64,000 nt of DNA from Sphingomonas leidyi. GTDB lineage: Bacteria; Pseudomonadota; Alphaproteobacteria; Sphingomonadales; Sphingomonadaceae. The position numbers and the translations under genes are program-made. Location: positions 1,178,001 to 1,242,000 of the forward strand of contig NZ_JAASQV010000001.1 of assembly GCF_011761945.1 (NCBI RefSeq), given 5' to 3'. Shown here in pieces: positions 49,180 to 58,889 of the stretch. Under the pieces are notes generated by a model, which was not told the origin of the DNA, searched no databases, and saw only the letters and a program-made list of their open reading frames with translations. Every line of letters begins with the position of its first letter. Within the stretch, counting starts at the first letter, position 1.

Positions 49180-49340
49180 GAACGCATAAAGATTCAGCGC
49201 CGTATTTATATCATCGCCATTAGATGCGCTCCGGCGAAATTCGCAAAGCGGAGCTGGCAAATGATGCGTTACACCTATCACCAATACAACAAGCCTCAGG
49301 CAAATCGCCGCGCCCCTAAAGCGCAGGGGAAGGATCTGTA

Positions 49341-49436
49341 ATGGCAACCGATCTCGCAGCCGTGCTGGCCGGAATCTCGGCGGCAGGGCTCTTCGTCTAT
49401 CTGTTCTACGCCCTCGTGAAGCCAGAGCGCTTCTGA
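49341..49436 (+). CDS. kdpF: KdpF-like small membrane subunit
   Basis: 31 aa, single helix (AAVLAGISAAGLFVYLFYALV) ending KPERF, as in KdpF proteins whose sequence ends YLxYALxxPExF. GGGGAAGGAT lies ahead of the ATG. KdpF stabilises the KdpABC complex in the inner membrane. It is followed by a second small membrane gene and kdpA. Confidence 0.8.
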   Translation: MATDLAAVLAGISAAGLFVYLFYALVKPERF

Positions 49437-49484
49437 CTCCGGCGTCGGACCGAATCCCGTAAACTCTAATTATCGGTGGCAACC

Positions 49485-49568
49485 ATGGGCGACCTCATAT
49501 TCGTAGCGTTGACCCTCGTCTTCTTCGTCCTGACGGCGGGGTTCACCCTCGCCCTCGACAAGATTTGA
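49485..49568 (+). CDS. Second small membrane peptide upstream of kdpA
   Basis: 27 aa, [27 protein letters not shown] in hydrophobic form except the last residues. Single-helix peptides of this kind (MDxLxFxALTLxFF) occur before kdpA in alphaproteobacteria and may act beside KdpF (family recollection). It starts 48 bases after kdpF stops and 13 bases before kdpA starts. Confidence 0.6.
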   Translation: MGDLIFVALTLVFFVLTAGFTLALDKI

Positions 49569-49581
49569 GGGGGCGTTTTCA

Positions 49582-51285
49582 ATGTTCAACGACATTACCC
49601 AATTCGCGATCATCCTTGCGATCATGACCGGCCTGGCCGTGGTGCTCGGCAAATGGATGACTCATCTTTTCACCGCCCCGGCCCACAATATCGTGGAGCG
49701 GGGCACGTACCGTATCCTCGGCGTCGATCCCGAGGAGAAAATGTCCTGGAAGCGGTACGGCATGGTCCTGCTGCTCAGCAACGCGGCCATGATGCTGCTG
49801 GGTTATCTCATCCTGCGGCTGCAGGCGTTCATCCCGGGCGACTCGCTCCAGCGCGCATCGCAGGCACCGGACCTGGCCTTCAACACCGCCGCATCCTTTA
49901 TCACCAATACCAACTGGCAGTCCTACGCGGGCGAATCGAGCCTATCGAACTTCTCCCAGATGGCGGTCATCACGTTCCTGATGACGGTCGGCGCCACGAC
50001 GGGCGTCGCGGTGGCTGGCGGCTTCATCCGCGGCCTCAGCCGCAAGAGCACGGGCGATATCGGCAATTACTGGGTCGATTTCACGCGCGTCGCCTATCGC
50101 CTGCTGATCCCTCTCTGCTTCGTGATGGCGCTGATCTATGTCTGGCAGGGGATGCCGCAGACGCTGACCGCAGATACGGTTGTAACCACGCTCGAAGGCG
50201 CCAAGCAGCAGATCATCCTCGGGCCGGTGGCGAGCTTCGAGACGATCAAGCATATCGGCACCAACGGCGGTGGCTTCTTCAGCATGAATGCCGCACATCC
50301 GTTCGAGAACCCGACGGCGCTCACCAATACGCTGCACATACTCAGCATGCTGCTGATCCCGTCGGCGCTCACCTACGTCTTTGGCGCGATGATCATGCGT
50401 CGTCGGCAGGGCTGGGCGATCTTCGCAGCGTTTCTCGTCATGTTCCTCGGCTTCCTCACGCTGACCTATAGTTCGGAGCAGGCGGGTAATCCCATGCTGG
50501 CGTCGATGGGCGTCGATCAGGCCCAGACCGCCTATCAGGCTGGCGGTAACATGGAAGGCAAAGAGCTTCGCTTCGGCATCGCTCAGACCAGCATGTTTGT
50601 GACGACGACGACCGCGGCAACGACCGGTTCGGTCGACTCGATGCACTCCTCGCTGACCCCGCTGGGTGGCTTCGTTCCGCTCGCCCAGATGATGCTCAAC
50701 AATGTGTTTGGCGGTGACGGCGTCGGTCTCATCAACCTCATCACCTACGCCATCCTCACCGTCTTCCTTGTCGGTATGATGATTGGACGTACGCCTGAGT
50801 TCCTCGGGAAGAAGATCGAGGCGCGAGAAATGAAATTCGTGATGTTGGCGGTGCTGGCGCATCCGTTCAGCATTCTCGGTTTTACCGCGCTTGCCTGTAT
50901 CACGCCTTCGGTAATGGCGAGCCTCGCCAACAGCGGGCCGCACGCGTTCAGCGAGGTGCTCTACGCCTACACGTCCGGAACCGCGAACAACGGTTCAGCG
51001 TTCGCCGGCCTCAACGCCAACACGCCGTTCTTCAACACGACGATCGGCTTGGCAATGCTCGTCGGCCGCTATCTGACGTTGCTGCCCATGCTCGCCGTTG
51101 CAGGCGTTCTGGCTGCGAAGAAGGCGGTTCCGGCTGGTCCCGGCACGCTTTCGACCTCGACCCCACTTTTCACCGGCCTGCTGGTGTTTGTGATCCTGGT
51201 CGTCGGCGGCCTGACCTTCCTACCGGCACTCGCTCTCGGACCAATCGTGGAGCATCTGCTGATGCTCTCGGGCACGACATTCTAA
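49582..51285 (+). CDS. kdpA: Potassium-transporting ATPase subunit KdpA
   Basis: 567 aa, ten or more membrane segments. The four pore-loop repeats are visible ([80 protein letters not shown]), which form the K+ selectivity filter. Standard length. First large gene of the operon; its stop is 10 bases before kdpC. Confidence 0.97.
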   Translation: MFNDITQFAIILAIMTGLAVVLGKWMTHLFTAPAHNIVERGTYRILGVDPEEKMSWKRYGMVLLLSNAAMMLLGYLILRLQAFIPGDSLQRASQAPDLAFNTAASFITNTNWQSYAGESSLSNFSQMAVITFLMTVGATTGVAVAGGFIRGLSRKSTGDIGNYWVDFTRVAYRLLIPLCFVMALIYVWQGMPQTLTADTVVTTLEGAKQQIILGPVASFETIKHIGTNGGGFFSMNAAHPFENPTALTNTLHILSMLLIPSALTYVFGAMIMRRRQGWAIFAAFLVMFLGFLTLTYSSEQAGNPMLASMGVDQAQTAYQAGGNMEGKELRFGIAQTSMFVTTTTAATTGSVDSMHSSLTPLGGFVPLAQMMLNNVFGGDGVGLINLITYAILTVFLVGMMIGRTPEFLGKKIEAREMKFVMLAVLAHPFSILGFTALACITPSVMASLANSGPHAFSEVLYAYTSGTANNGSAFAGLNANTPFFNTTIGLAMLVGRYLTLLPMLAVAGVLAAKKAVPAGPGTLSTSTPLFTGLLVFVILVVGGLTFLPALALGPIVEHLLMLSGTTF

Positions 51286-51295
51286 GGACATTTCC

Positions 51296-51970
51296 ATGCG
51301 CGAGATAAACCAAGCGGCTGAAAAGTCGTCCGTGCCCGTGATGCACGGCATCGCCCGACCCGTCATCGTTTCCGCCGTGTTCTTCATGGTGGTGACGGGC
51401 ATCGGCTATCCGCTGGCGACGACCGGCGTCGCCCAGCTCCTCTTCCCCGATCAGGCTCGGGGGAGCCTGATCGAGAATGGTGGACAGACTATTGGCTCCG
51501 GCGTGATCGGCCAATATTTCACTAAGCCGGAATACTTCCACGGCCGACCAAGTGCGACCTCCGGGCCGGATCCGAGCGATCCGTCCAAGACAGTTGACCA
51601 GCCTTACAATGCTGGCGCGAGCGCCGCGAGCAACCAGGGTGTGTTGAGCAAGAAGCTGCTTGATGCCGTGGCCGAGCGAACCAAAGCCTATCGCGAGGAG
51701 AATGGCCTTGCCGCGGACGCCAAGGTTCCGGTTGATGCTGTCACCGCGTCGGCGTCCGGCCTTGATCCCGACATCTCGATCGCCAACGCCCGGCTTCAGG
51801 CCTCACGCGTGGCAAAGGCTCGCGGGATGTCGGCCGAAGAGGTGTTGAGCCTCGTCGACCAGAAAACCACCGCGCGTCAGCTCGGCGTGCTCGGCGATCC
51901 GCGGATCAACGTTCTGCAACTCAATCTAGCGTTGGACGCGGCCTCAAAGGGCCGCGCCGCGACGCACTAA
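51296..51970 (+). CDS. kdpC: Potassium-transporting ATPase subunit KdpC (precedes kdpB)
   Basis: 224 aa. One N-terminal membrane helix (IARPVIVSAVFFMVVTGIGY) then the periplasmic domain with YFHGRPSATSGPDPSDPS, VTASASGLDPDISIANARLQ and QLGVLGDPRINVLQLNLAL, all diagnostic. Usual size for KdpC. Unusual place: it lies between kdpA and kdpB, whereas the common order is kdpA-kdpB-kdpC. AAGGA upstream of the ATG. Confidence 0.95.
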   Translation: MREINQAAEKSSVPVMHGIARPVIVSAVFFMVVTGIGYPLATTGVAQLLFPDQARGSLIENGGQTIGSGVIGQYFTKPEYFHGRPSATSGPDPSDPSKTVDQPYNAGASAASNQGVLSKKLLDAVAERTKAYREENGLAADAKVPVDAVTASASGLDPDISIANARLQASRVAKARGMSAEEVLSLVDQKTTARQLGVLGDPRINVLQLNLALDAASKGRAATH

Positions 51971-51985
51971 GAAAGCGGTACGATC

Positions 51986-54067
51986 ATGTCACAAGCAGAC
52001 GCTGCTGCGCCGTTGGGCGCAGGTATGAGCGGAAGTCTCAAGCCCGTTTCATGGAGTTCCGTGATCGGTGAGGCCTTCAAGAAACTGTCGCCCAAGGTTC
52101 AGATGAAGAACCCGGTGATGTTCGTCGTCTATCTCGGTAGCATCATTGCTACCCTGCTGTGGTTCGGATCCCTCTCCGGCGAGGGCGAAGAATCCGGCGC
52201 GTTCATCTTTGCAATCGCAGCCTGGCTTTGGTTTACGGTGCTGTTCGCCAACGCGGCCGAAGCGCTCGCCGAAGGCCGAGGCAAGGCGCAGGCGGACGCA
52301 CTACGAGCGACCCGCCAGAAGGTCCTTGCTAAGGTTCTGAAGGAGCCGAAGCTTGGAGCCCAGTCTTGGCCTATGCCAAGCGACGAGCTGGAGGTCGGCA
52401 TGTACGTCCTGGTCGAGGCGGGTGAAATCATTCCCGCCGACGGCGAGGTCGTTCAGGGCGCCGCGTCGGTCGACGAAGCCGCGATCACCGGTGAATCCGC
52501 ACCAGTGATCCGCGAGGCCGGCGGCGACTTCTGCTCGGTCACCGGCGGCACGCGTGTGCTTTCCGACTGGATCATCGCCAAGGTCACTGCCAATCCCGGA
52601 GAGGCCTTCCTCGATCGCATGATCGCGATGGTCGAGGGCGCTAAGCGCGGCAAGACGCCAAACGAGATCGCGCTCACGATCCTGCTGGTTGCGCTGACCC
52701 TGATCTTCCTGCTGGTGTGCGTGACGCTGCTGGCCTTCTCGAGCTTCAGCGTGCAGGTTGCGGGCGGCGGCAAGCTGGTCAGCATCACCGTGCTGATCGC
52801 GCTTCTGGTCTGCCTCATTCCGACGACGATCGGCGCCTTGCTGTCCGCAGTCGGTATCGCCGGCATGAGCCGGATGATGAAGGCGAACGTGCTTGCCACA
52901 TCGGGTCGCGCGATCGAAGCGGCGGGCGATGTCGATGTGCTGCTGCTCGACAAGACAGGCACAATCACGCTCGGCAATCGCGAGGCGACCAAGTTCATTC
53001 CCGCCCCACGTGTGTCCGAGCGTGCTCTTGCCGACGCGGCGCAGCTCGCCTCGCTCGCCGACGAGACGCCGGAAGGCCGCTCGGTCGTTATCCTCGCTAA
53101 GAATGCGTTCGACATTCGTGGGAGAGAGCTGAACGGCGCCGAAGCGATCGCGTTCAGCGCCCACACCCGCATGAGTGGTATCGACATCGATGGCCGTCAG
53201 ATCCGCAAGGGTGCGGCCAGTGCCGTTCGGGCGCACGTCGAAAAGCTGGGTGGAGTCTTCCCTCAGGAGGTCGGCAAGATCGTCGATGAGGTCTCTCGGC
53301 GCGGCAGCACACCGCTGGTCGTCGCTGACGGTGTTCAGGTACTCGGGGTGATCGAGCTCAAGGACATCATCAAGGGCGGCATCAAAGAGCGCTTCGCCGA
53401 GCTGCGCGCAATGGGCATTAAGACGGTGATGATCACCGGCGACAACCAGCTAACCGCCGCCGCGATTGCGGCCGAGGCCGGCGTCGATGACTATCTCGCC
53501 GAGGCGACACCCGAGGATAAGCTGGAGTTGATCCGCAAATACCAAGCGGAGGGCCGCCTGGTTGCCATGACCGGTGACGGCACCAACGACGCTCCGGCGC
53601 TTGCTCAGGCAGATGTCGCCGTCGCGATGAATAGCGGCACGCAGGCGGCGAAGGAAGCCGGCAACATGGTCGATCTCGACAGCAACCCAACCAAGTTGCT
53701 GCGCGTGGTCGAGGTCGGCAAGCAGATGATCATGACTCGCGGTGCGCTCACGACCTTCTCGGTCGCGAACGACCTTGCGAAATATTTCGCGATCATCCCT
53801 GCTGCTTTCGTGGCGACCTATCCGGCGTTGGGCGCGCTCAACATCATGGGTCTGCATAGCCCAAGTTCGGCGATCCTGTCGGCCGTGATCTTCAACGCGC
53901 TGATCATCATCGCACTCATCCCACTGGCGCTCAGAGGCGTGAAGTATCGGGCGGAGCCGGCGGATAAGCTCCTCACCCGCAACCTCATCGTCTACGGCCT
54001 AGGCGGGATTATTGCGCCGTTTATCGGTATCAAGCTGATCGACATCGTGCTGACGCCCTTTTTCTAA
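51986..54067 (+). CDS. kdpB: Potassium-transporting P-type ATPase subunit KdpB
   Basis: 693 aa. P-type ATPase with phosphorylated Asp322 in [13 protein letters not shown], the TGES motif in [12 protein letters not shown] (Ser171 equals the regulatory Ser162 of E. coli KdpB), [10 protein letters not shown] and [20 protein letters not shown]. Normal length; seven hydrophobic segments. ATP hydrolysis here drives K+ through KdpA. It starts 15 bases after kdpC and is followed 49 bases later by kdpD. Confidence 0.97.
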   Translation: MSQADAAAPLGAGMSGSLKPVSWSSVIGEAFKKLSPKVQMKNPVMFVVYLGSIIATLLWFGSLSGEGEESGAFIFAIAAWLWFTVLFANAAEALAEGRGKAQADALRATRQKVLAKVLKEPKLGAQSWPMPSDELEVGMYVLVEAGEIIPADGEVVQGAASVDEAAITGESAPVIREAGGDFCSVTGGTRVLSDWIIAKVTANPGEAFLDRMIAMVEGAKRGKTPNEIALTILLVALTLIFLLVCVTLLAFSSFSVQVAGGGKLVSITVLIALLVCLIPTTIGALLSAVGIAGMSRMMKANVLATSGRAIEAAGDVDVLLLDKTGTITLGNREATKFIPAPRVSERALADAAQLASLADETPEGRSVVILAKNAFDIRGRELNGAEAIAFSAHTRMSGIDIDGRQIRKGAASAVRAHVEKLGGVFPQEVGKIVDEVSRRGSTPLVVADGVQVLGVIELKDIIKGGIKERFAELRAMGIKTVMITGDNQLTAAAIAAEAGVDDYLAEATPEDKLELIRKYQAEGRLVAMTGDGTNDAPALAQADVAVAMNSGTQAAKEAGNMVDLDSNPTKLLRVVEVGKQMIMTRGALTTFSVANDLAKYFAIIPAAFVATYPALGALNIMGLHSPSSAILSAVIFNALIIIALIPLALRGVKYRAEPADKLLTRNLIVYGLGGIIAPFIGIKLIDIVLTPFF

Positions 54068-54116
54068 GGCGCGTTGGATTCAACCTATGTCGGAAACAGA
54101 GTAATAGTTCGATACG

Positions 54117-56783
54117 ATGACGGATGGACGACCCGATCCCGACGACCTCCTGCAGGTCGTGAAGGAAGAAACCCACCGCTCCGGCAGGGGCCAACTGAAG
54201 ATATTCTTCGGAGCCTGTGCCGGCGTGGGCAAGACCTTCGCGATGCTCCAGGCAGCGCGCCAGTTGCACGCCGAAGGCGCTTCGGTCGGGATCGGGATCG
54301 TCGAAACCCATGGGCGCAGGGAAACCCAGGCGCTCACCGAGGGGCTCCCAGTGGTGCCCCTCAAGCTGGTCGGAAGCGGGCGGCCGATCAAGGAATTCGA
54401 TCTCGACGGCGCGCTCGCCTCCGGCTTCAAGCTCCTGATCGTTGACGAACTTGCGCACACCAACGCGGCGGGTAGCCGTCACGCAAAGCGCTGGCAGGAC
54501 GTCGAGGAGCTGCTCGACGCCGGCATCGACGTCTATACGGCTGTCAACGTCCAGCACCTCGACAGCGTCAACGACATCGTCGGCGGCATCATCGGCGTCC
54601 GGGTCCGAGAGACCGTTCCCGACCGGATTTTCGATCGGGCGACCGATGTGGTGCTAGTCGATCTGCCGCCGGACGACCTCCTCACCCGCATGAGCGCGGG
54701 TAAGGTCTATCTTCCTGTCTCCATCGAGCGGGCACGGCAGAATTTCTTCCGGCGCGGCAACCTGATCGCGCTGCGCGAGTTGGCGCTGCGAAAGGTAGCA
54801 GATCGGGTAAATGCCGACGTCCGCACCTATCGCATTTCGCATGCGATTCAGAAGGTCTGGCCAACGCGCGAGTTGGTCATGGTGTGCGTGAGTGCGCATC
54901 GATCGCAGGAAGCACTGGTTCGAGAGAGCGCCACACTTGCCAAACGCCTTGAGGCCAACTGGATAGTCGTCCATGTCGATCAGCCCCATCAAGGCGACGA
55001 TGAACAGGCGAGACAGACCCTGTTCAATCTCGCTGCTACCGCCCAGGGCATGGGTGCGGAGTTCGCGAACATCCCTGGCCAAGATGTAACGCAGACACTG
55101 CTCGATTATGCCCGCAAGCGCAACGCAACCAAGCTCGTCATGGGCAATCCGGCCGGGCGGAACGTCATACCCTTCCGACCCAGGCTCGCCGAGCGGATCG
55201 CGCGTGCCAATCCGGAAATCGGTCTGATCCTGCTGGGGGTACAGGGCACGGGGGGGCAGCCGCTCAGATTCCGGCCGGAACGTACTGCACCCGGATATGC
55301 GAAAGCGCTGCTGATCGCGACGGCCGCGTGCAGTGTCGGGGCGTTCGTCGCGAACCTGCTGCTGCGTGTCTTCGATGTCGCCAACATCGTCATGCTCTTC
55401 CTGGTGGTGGTCGTCTTCGTCGCCCTGCGCCTCGGCCGGATGGCCGGCGCCTGGGCATCGCTGCTGAGTGTCGCGATGCTCGATTTCTTCTTCATCGAGC
55501 CGCGCTTGTCGTTCGTAGTATCGGACACGCAGTATATCTTCACCTTCGCGCTGATGCTGGCCGTCGCGCTGATGATCAGCCAGCTTGCGGCGCGATTGCG
55601 GTCAGAAGCACGCGTCGCAAGAGCTGGCGAGCGGCGCGCTTCTGCTCTCGCACGGGTCGCGCGGAATCTCTCGGGCGTGATCAAGATCGAGCAAATCAGC
55701 ACGATCTGCGAGGAGGCGATCGCGCCGCTGTTCGACGCCCGGCTGGAATTACTGCTCCCGGGCGCGGACAACAAGCTGGTCGCGACACGCGAATACCGGT
55801 TCCTTGACCTGTCGGTCGCGCAATGGAGCTATGATCATGTTCAGGAAGCTGGACTTGGAACCCAGACGCTCAACGCGGCGGAGGCCCTATACATACCTTT
55901 GAAGGGGCCGATGGCGCCTCGGGGCGTGCTTGCCGTCTATCCGGGGGATCAACCGCTAACGACCAATCCCGATGACCGGCGACTGCTGGATGCGTGCTGT
56001 TCGTCGATCGCTCTAGCGCTCGAGCGCATCCATTTTGTCGAGGTCGCTCAGGACACGATCCTGCGCATGGAAGGCGAGAAGCTGCGCAACACGCTGCTCT
56101 CGGCCGTATCGCACGATCTCAAAACCCCGCTGACTGCCATACGCGGCCTCGCGGAGACGCTCGAACATCCGGCCGATCTGTCCGAAGGCGAGCGCGGCGA
56201 ACTGGCGCGGTCGATCCGGATGCAGGCTGATGAGCTGAAGCGCCTGGTCACAAATCTCCTCGACCTCGCGCGCATGCAAAGCGAAGGGGTGCGGCTGAAC
56301 AAGGACTGGCATACGATGGGAGAGATCGTCGGCAGCGCGCTCTCGCGATCGGCGCCGGTTCTGGCCCCGAGGCTGATCAGAGCGGACCTACCTGCTGCTC
56401 TCCCGCTGGTCGAGGTCGATGCACCCCTTATCGAACGGGTGTTGATCAACCTCCTCGACAATGCCGCGAAATATACTCCGCCGGGAAGCACGGTCCTTGT
56501 CCGTGCCGGCACCTCGGGCGAATCCATGTACCTGGTAGTGGAGGACAATGGTCCGGGCCTGCCTGGTGCCGATCCCGAGAAGCTGTTCGAACCATTCAGC
56601 CGCGGGCAGAAGGAATCGTCCATCGCGGGCGTGGGCCTGGGCCTATCGCTCTGCCGAAGCATCATTGTCGCGCACGGCGGGACGATCCACGCGGAGTCGC
56701 GTGCTCCCCATGGTTCCGTGTTCGAAATCCGCCTGCCCTTGGGCGCCCCCCCCGAAATTGAGAGTGAGACCGGGCATGATTAA
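54117..56783 (+). CDS. kdpD: Osmosensitive K+ sensor histidine kinase KdpD
   Basis: 888 aa. N-terminal KdpD domain with Walker A GACAGVGKT (32-40) and the DELAHTN motif, then a Usp-like domain (VSAHRSQEALVRESATLAKR), four membrane helices at about 395-500, a GAF domain, and the histidine kinase: acceptor His666 (SAVSHDLKTPLTAIRG), INLLDNAAKYT and GVGLGLSLCRSIIVAHGG. Standard order for KdpD. Its 3' end overlaps kdpE by 8 bases. Confidence 0.96.
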   Translation: MTDGRPDPDDLLQVVKEETHRSGRGQLKIFFGACAGVGKTFAMLQAARQLHAEGASVGIGIVETHGRRETQALTEGLPVVPLKLVGSGRPIKEFDLDGALASGFKLLIVDELAHTNAAGSRHAKRWQDVEELLDAGIDVYTAVNVQHLDSVNDIVGGIIGVRVRETVPDRIFDRATDVVLVDLPPDDLLTRMSAGKVYLPVSIERARQNFFRRGNLIALRELALRKVADRVNADVRTYRISHAIQKVWPTRELVMVCVSAHRSQEALVRESATLAKRLEANWIVVHVDQPHQGDDEQARQTLFNLAATAQGMGAEFANIPGQDVTQTLLDYARKRNATKLVMGNPAGRNVIPFRPRLAERIARANPEIGLILLGVQGTGGQPLRFRPERTAPGYAKALLIATAACSVGAFVANLLLRVFDVANIVMLFLVVVVFVALRLGRMAGAWASLLSVAMLDFFFIEPRLSFVVSDTQYIFTFALMLAVALMISQLAARLRSEARVARAGERRASALARVARNLSGVIKIEQISTICEEAIAPLFDARLELLLPGADNKLVATREYRFLDLSVAQWSYDHVQEAGLGTQTLNAAEALYIPLKGPMAPRGVLAVYPGDQPLTTNPDDRRLLDACCSSIALALERIHFVEVAQDTILRMEGEKLRNTLLSAVSHDLKTPLTAIRGLAETLEHPADLSEGERGELARSIRMQADELKRLVTNLLDLARMQSEGVRLNKDWHTMGEIVGSALSRSAPVLAPRLIRADLPAALPLVEVDAPLIERVLINLLDNAAKYTPPGSTVLVRAGTSGESMYLVVEDNGPGLPGADPEKLFEPFSRGQKESSIAGVGLGLSLCRSIIVAHGGTIHAESRAPHGSVFEIRLPLGAPPEIESETGHD

Positions 56784-57513
56784 ACCGCGCATCCTGATCG
56801 TGGAGGACGAGGCCGATATCCGCCGGTTCGTGCGGCTGGCGTTGGAAAAGGAAGGCATGAATGTCTTCGAGACGGCAACCGCGGAGCACGCGCGCATCGA
56901 CGCGGCCAGTCGCAAGCCCGACCTCTTCATCGTTGACCTGGGCTTGCCTGACGATGATGGCAAAACGCTGATCCGGGAACTGCGCGGTTGGGTCTCGTCG
57001 CCGATCCTAGTTCTGTCCGCTCGCGAACACGAGACGGAGAAGGTGGAGGCGTTGGACGCCGGCGCCGACGATTATCTCGTGAAACCGTTCGGTGTGCCGG
57101 AATTGCTCGCTCGAGTTCGCGCCCAACTGCGGCGGTCCAGCATCGTTTCCAATGGTGCTGCCGCATCGTCGATCGTGCGCTTCGGAGACGTCACAGTCGA
57201 TCTTGCAACCCATGAGATCCTGCGCTTCGGCGAAGCGGTGCATCTGACGCCGATCGAATTCCGACTGCTATCGGCCCTCATTCGAGGACACGGTAAAGTC
57301 ATTACGCATCGGCAGTTGCTGATGGAGGTCTGGGGACCGGGTTATTCGGAACGGCCCCATTACATCCGCATCTATATGGCTCAACTGCGCCAGAAGCTGG
57401 AGGATGATCCTTCGCAACCACATCATCTGATAACCGAACTCCAGGTCGGTTATCGGCTGTCCGGACTGGAGATATCCGAAGGGTCAACTCCTCCGTCAAA
57501 TTCTACTGTCTGA
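56776..57513 (+). CDS. kdpE: Response regulator KdpE
   Basis: 245 aa from the ATG at 56776; the longer frame from 56548 lies inside kdpD. Receiver domain (ILIVEDEADIRRFVR; phospho-acceptor Asp54 in FIVDLGLPDDDG; LVKPFGVPELLARVRAQLRR) and OmpR-type winged helix (LTPIEFRLLSALIRGHGKVI; RPHYIRIYMAQLRQKLE; VGYRLSG). Activates kdp on potassium limitation in E. coli. It should bind the 18-bp boxes before kdpF and the porin gene. Confidence 0.95.
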   Translation: MIKPRILIVEDEADIRRFVRLALEKEGMNVFETATAEHARIDAASRKPDLFIVDLGLPDDDGKTLIRELRGWVSSPILVLSAREHETEKVEALDAGADDYLVKPFGVPELLARVRAQLRRSSIVSNGAAASSIVRFGDVTVDLATHEILRFGEAVHLTPIEFRLLSALIRGHGKVITHRQLLMEVWGPGYSERPHYIRIYMAQLRQKLEDDPSQPHHLITELQVGYRLSGLEISEGSTPPSNSTV

Positions 57514-57637
57514 ATGAGAAAATCGAGCGAATTGCAGTTCGCCTCCTCCTCTAATCAAAACTGAAGCAAACCTATTTTTACATGGCAAGAAACTTGATGA
57601 TTGGCACGAGCCAAGTTGTTTCTGGCAGGTGAGACCA

Positions 57638-57763
57638 ATGCAGGGAATGAGAAGACGGGTGGTCTATGTCGTGCTGTTCGAGGCACTTGGGATACTGATC
57701 GCATCCACGGCGTTCGACGTGGTTTTCGGTTTGCCAGAGGCCGTAGTTAGCACCGGCCCTTGA
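57638..57763 (+). pseudogene. Truncated PACE-type efflux gene (N-terminal 41 codons)
   Basis: MQGMRRRVVYVVLFEALGIL then IASTAFDVVFGLPEAVVSTG looks like the first membrane helix and following loop of a PACE/BTP-family protein (RRxxHxxxFExxxxxxxxP pattern). The frame stops after 41 codons, while the intact family has about 140-150 residues and two BTP repeats. The stop TGA shares its last base with the LysR ATG (TGATG). LysR genes often stand beside PACE genes. It could be a broken gene, or now serve as a leader for the regulator. The match is by eye only. Confidence 0.45.
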
Positions 57764-58671
57764 TGCCATTTGAGCTGCGCCAATTGCGTTTCGCGGTCGT
57801 CGCCGGGGAAACGCGGAGCTTCGCGGAAGCCGCGCGCAAGCTGTGTGTCAAACAGACCACGCTGAGCAAACGGATCGCGCTGCTGGAACAGCGCCTGGGC
57901 ATGACCCTGTTCGAGCGATCGACCCAAGGCGCCGTTCCGACGAAAATGGGCGCGGATTTCCTCGAAACCGCGCGTCGGATCGTCGAGGAGATCGATGCCC
58001 TTCGCATCAGCGCCCGCGCGATGGGGCGCGGGGAAGCCGGAACGCTGACGTTCGGGTTCAGCACATCTCTATCGGCGAGCCATCTACGCGCGACCTTGCT
58101 TGATTTCGTCCATCGCTTTCCTGGCGTTGAGTTGATCGGCATCGAGGGCGGCCATGCAGAACTGGAGCGGGGTCTGATGTCTCGCCTGATCGACATCGCG
58201 CTTATCCCAGGCGAGCTAATGGGCGTCGGCCTTCAGAGACGGCATCTTTGGCCCGAACGATGGCTGGTGGCCTTGCCCGAGGAACATATGCTGGCGGAGG
58301 CGGACCGGATTTATTGGCATGATCTCCGCAACGAGAATTTCGTGGTGCCCGCTGCCGATCCAGGTCCTGACGCAGCCGATCTCCTGCGGGTACGTCTCGC
58401 GGAACCTGGCCTGAAACCCGACATCGCCATGCGGAGTGTCAGCCGCGAGAATATCCTGAACATGGTGTCCACCGGCCGGTTCCTGACCCTCGTTTGCGAC
58501 ACGGCAAGCGGCGTCAAATATCCAGGGACGGTGCTACGCGAGATCCACGATACGTCGGGCCTGGCGCATGTCGATTTCACGGCATTCTGGCGGGACGGCA
58601 ATGACAACCCCGCCCTGAAAAGCCTATTCAGCGTAATCGGCGAGCGTTACCCGGCCTTCGCTGGCCCCTGA
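57763..58671 (+). CDS. LysR family transcriptional regulator (near trb locus)
   Basis: 302 aa from the ATG at 57763. HTH FAEAARKLCVKQTTLSKRIA, linker and effector domain (GTLTFGFSTSLSASHLRATL; LMGVGLQRRHLWPERWLVAL; VSTGRFLTLVCDTASGVKYP). This subgroup is common downstream of trbI/DUF2274 in alphaproteobacterial ICEs (family recollection). It converges with DUF2274, the ends overlapping by 25 bases. It may control trb or the truncated PACE gene in front of it; neither is proven. Confidence 0.88.
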   Translation: MPFELRQLRFAVVAGETRSFAEAARKLCVKQTTLSKRIALLEQRLGMTLFERSTQGAVPTKMGADFLETARRIVEEIDALRISARAMGRGEAGTLTFGFSTSLSASHLRATLLDFVHRFPGVELIGIEGGHAELERGLMSRLIDIALIPGELMGVGLQRRHLWPERWLVALPEEHMLAEADRIYWHDLRNENFVVPAADPGPDAADLLRVRLAEPGLKPDIAMRSVSRENILNMVSTGRFLTLVCDTASGVKYPGTVLREIHDTSGLAHVDFTAFWRDGNDNPALKSLFSVIGERYPAFAGP

Positions 58672-58889
58672 TGCGTGCGCCGCGCCTTGGCGAAACCGCG
58701 ATCGGTCGCGAGGAAATGGCTCAACATCGGCACAATGAGGCGAACGGGTTCAACGGTCGCCGCGCCATCTCCCTGCTCGCCCAATATCTGGCCATAGGCG
58801 GCAAGGTCCGCGAACAGCGCGGCGGGCAGCTCAACCGTCACCTTCACGGGCTTCTCGTCGACAAGGCTGCCGAGTTTCAGTTTCGTCAT
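58647..58889 (-). CDS. DUF2274 protein of the trb operon
   Basis: 80 aa. LKLGSLVDEKPVKVTVELPA and ALFADLAAYGQILGEQGDG with RLIVPMLSHFLATDRGFAKA are the DUF2274 signature. It looks like a small ribbon-helix-helix-like protein. Last gene of trb; its ATG overlaps trbI by four bases. Function in transfer is unknown, but it is a constant companion of trbI in this group. Confidence 0.88.
   Translation of the reverse strand: MTKLKLGSLVDEKPVKVTVELPAALFADLAAYGQILGEQGDGAATVEPVRLIVPMLSHFLATDRGFAKARRTHQGPAKAG

Larger units (their letters stand above)
48945..49340. other. Divergent control region of porin and kdp
   Basis: 396 bases with no gene. It holds two 18-bp KdpE-like sites (49028-49045 and 49162-49179), in opposite orientation relative to each other and each facing its own gene. 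A GCATAAA (49183-49189) beside the second site adds another half. AT-rich for this genome. The only open frame here (49090-49341) crosses both promoters and looks spurious. Confidence 0.7.

Noticed and set aside
49090..49341. 83-codon plus-strand frame before kdpF
   Set aside because: Runs through both KdpE-like boxes and the kdp promoter region; Arg/Lys/Tyr-rich composition reflects AT-rich regulatory DNA.
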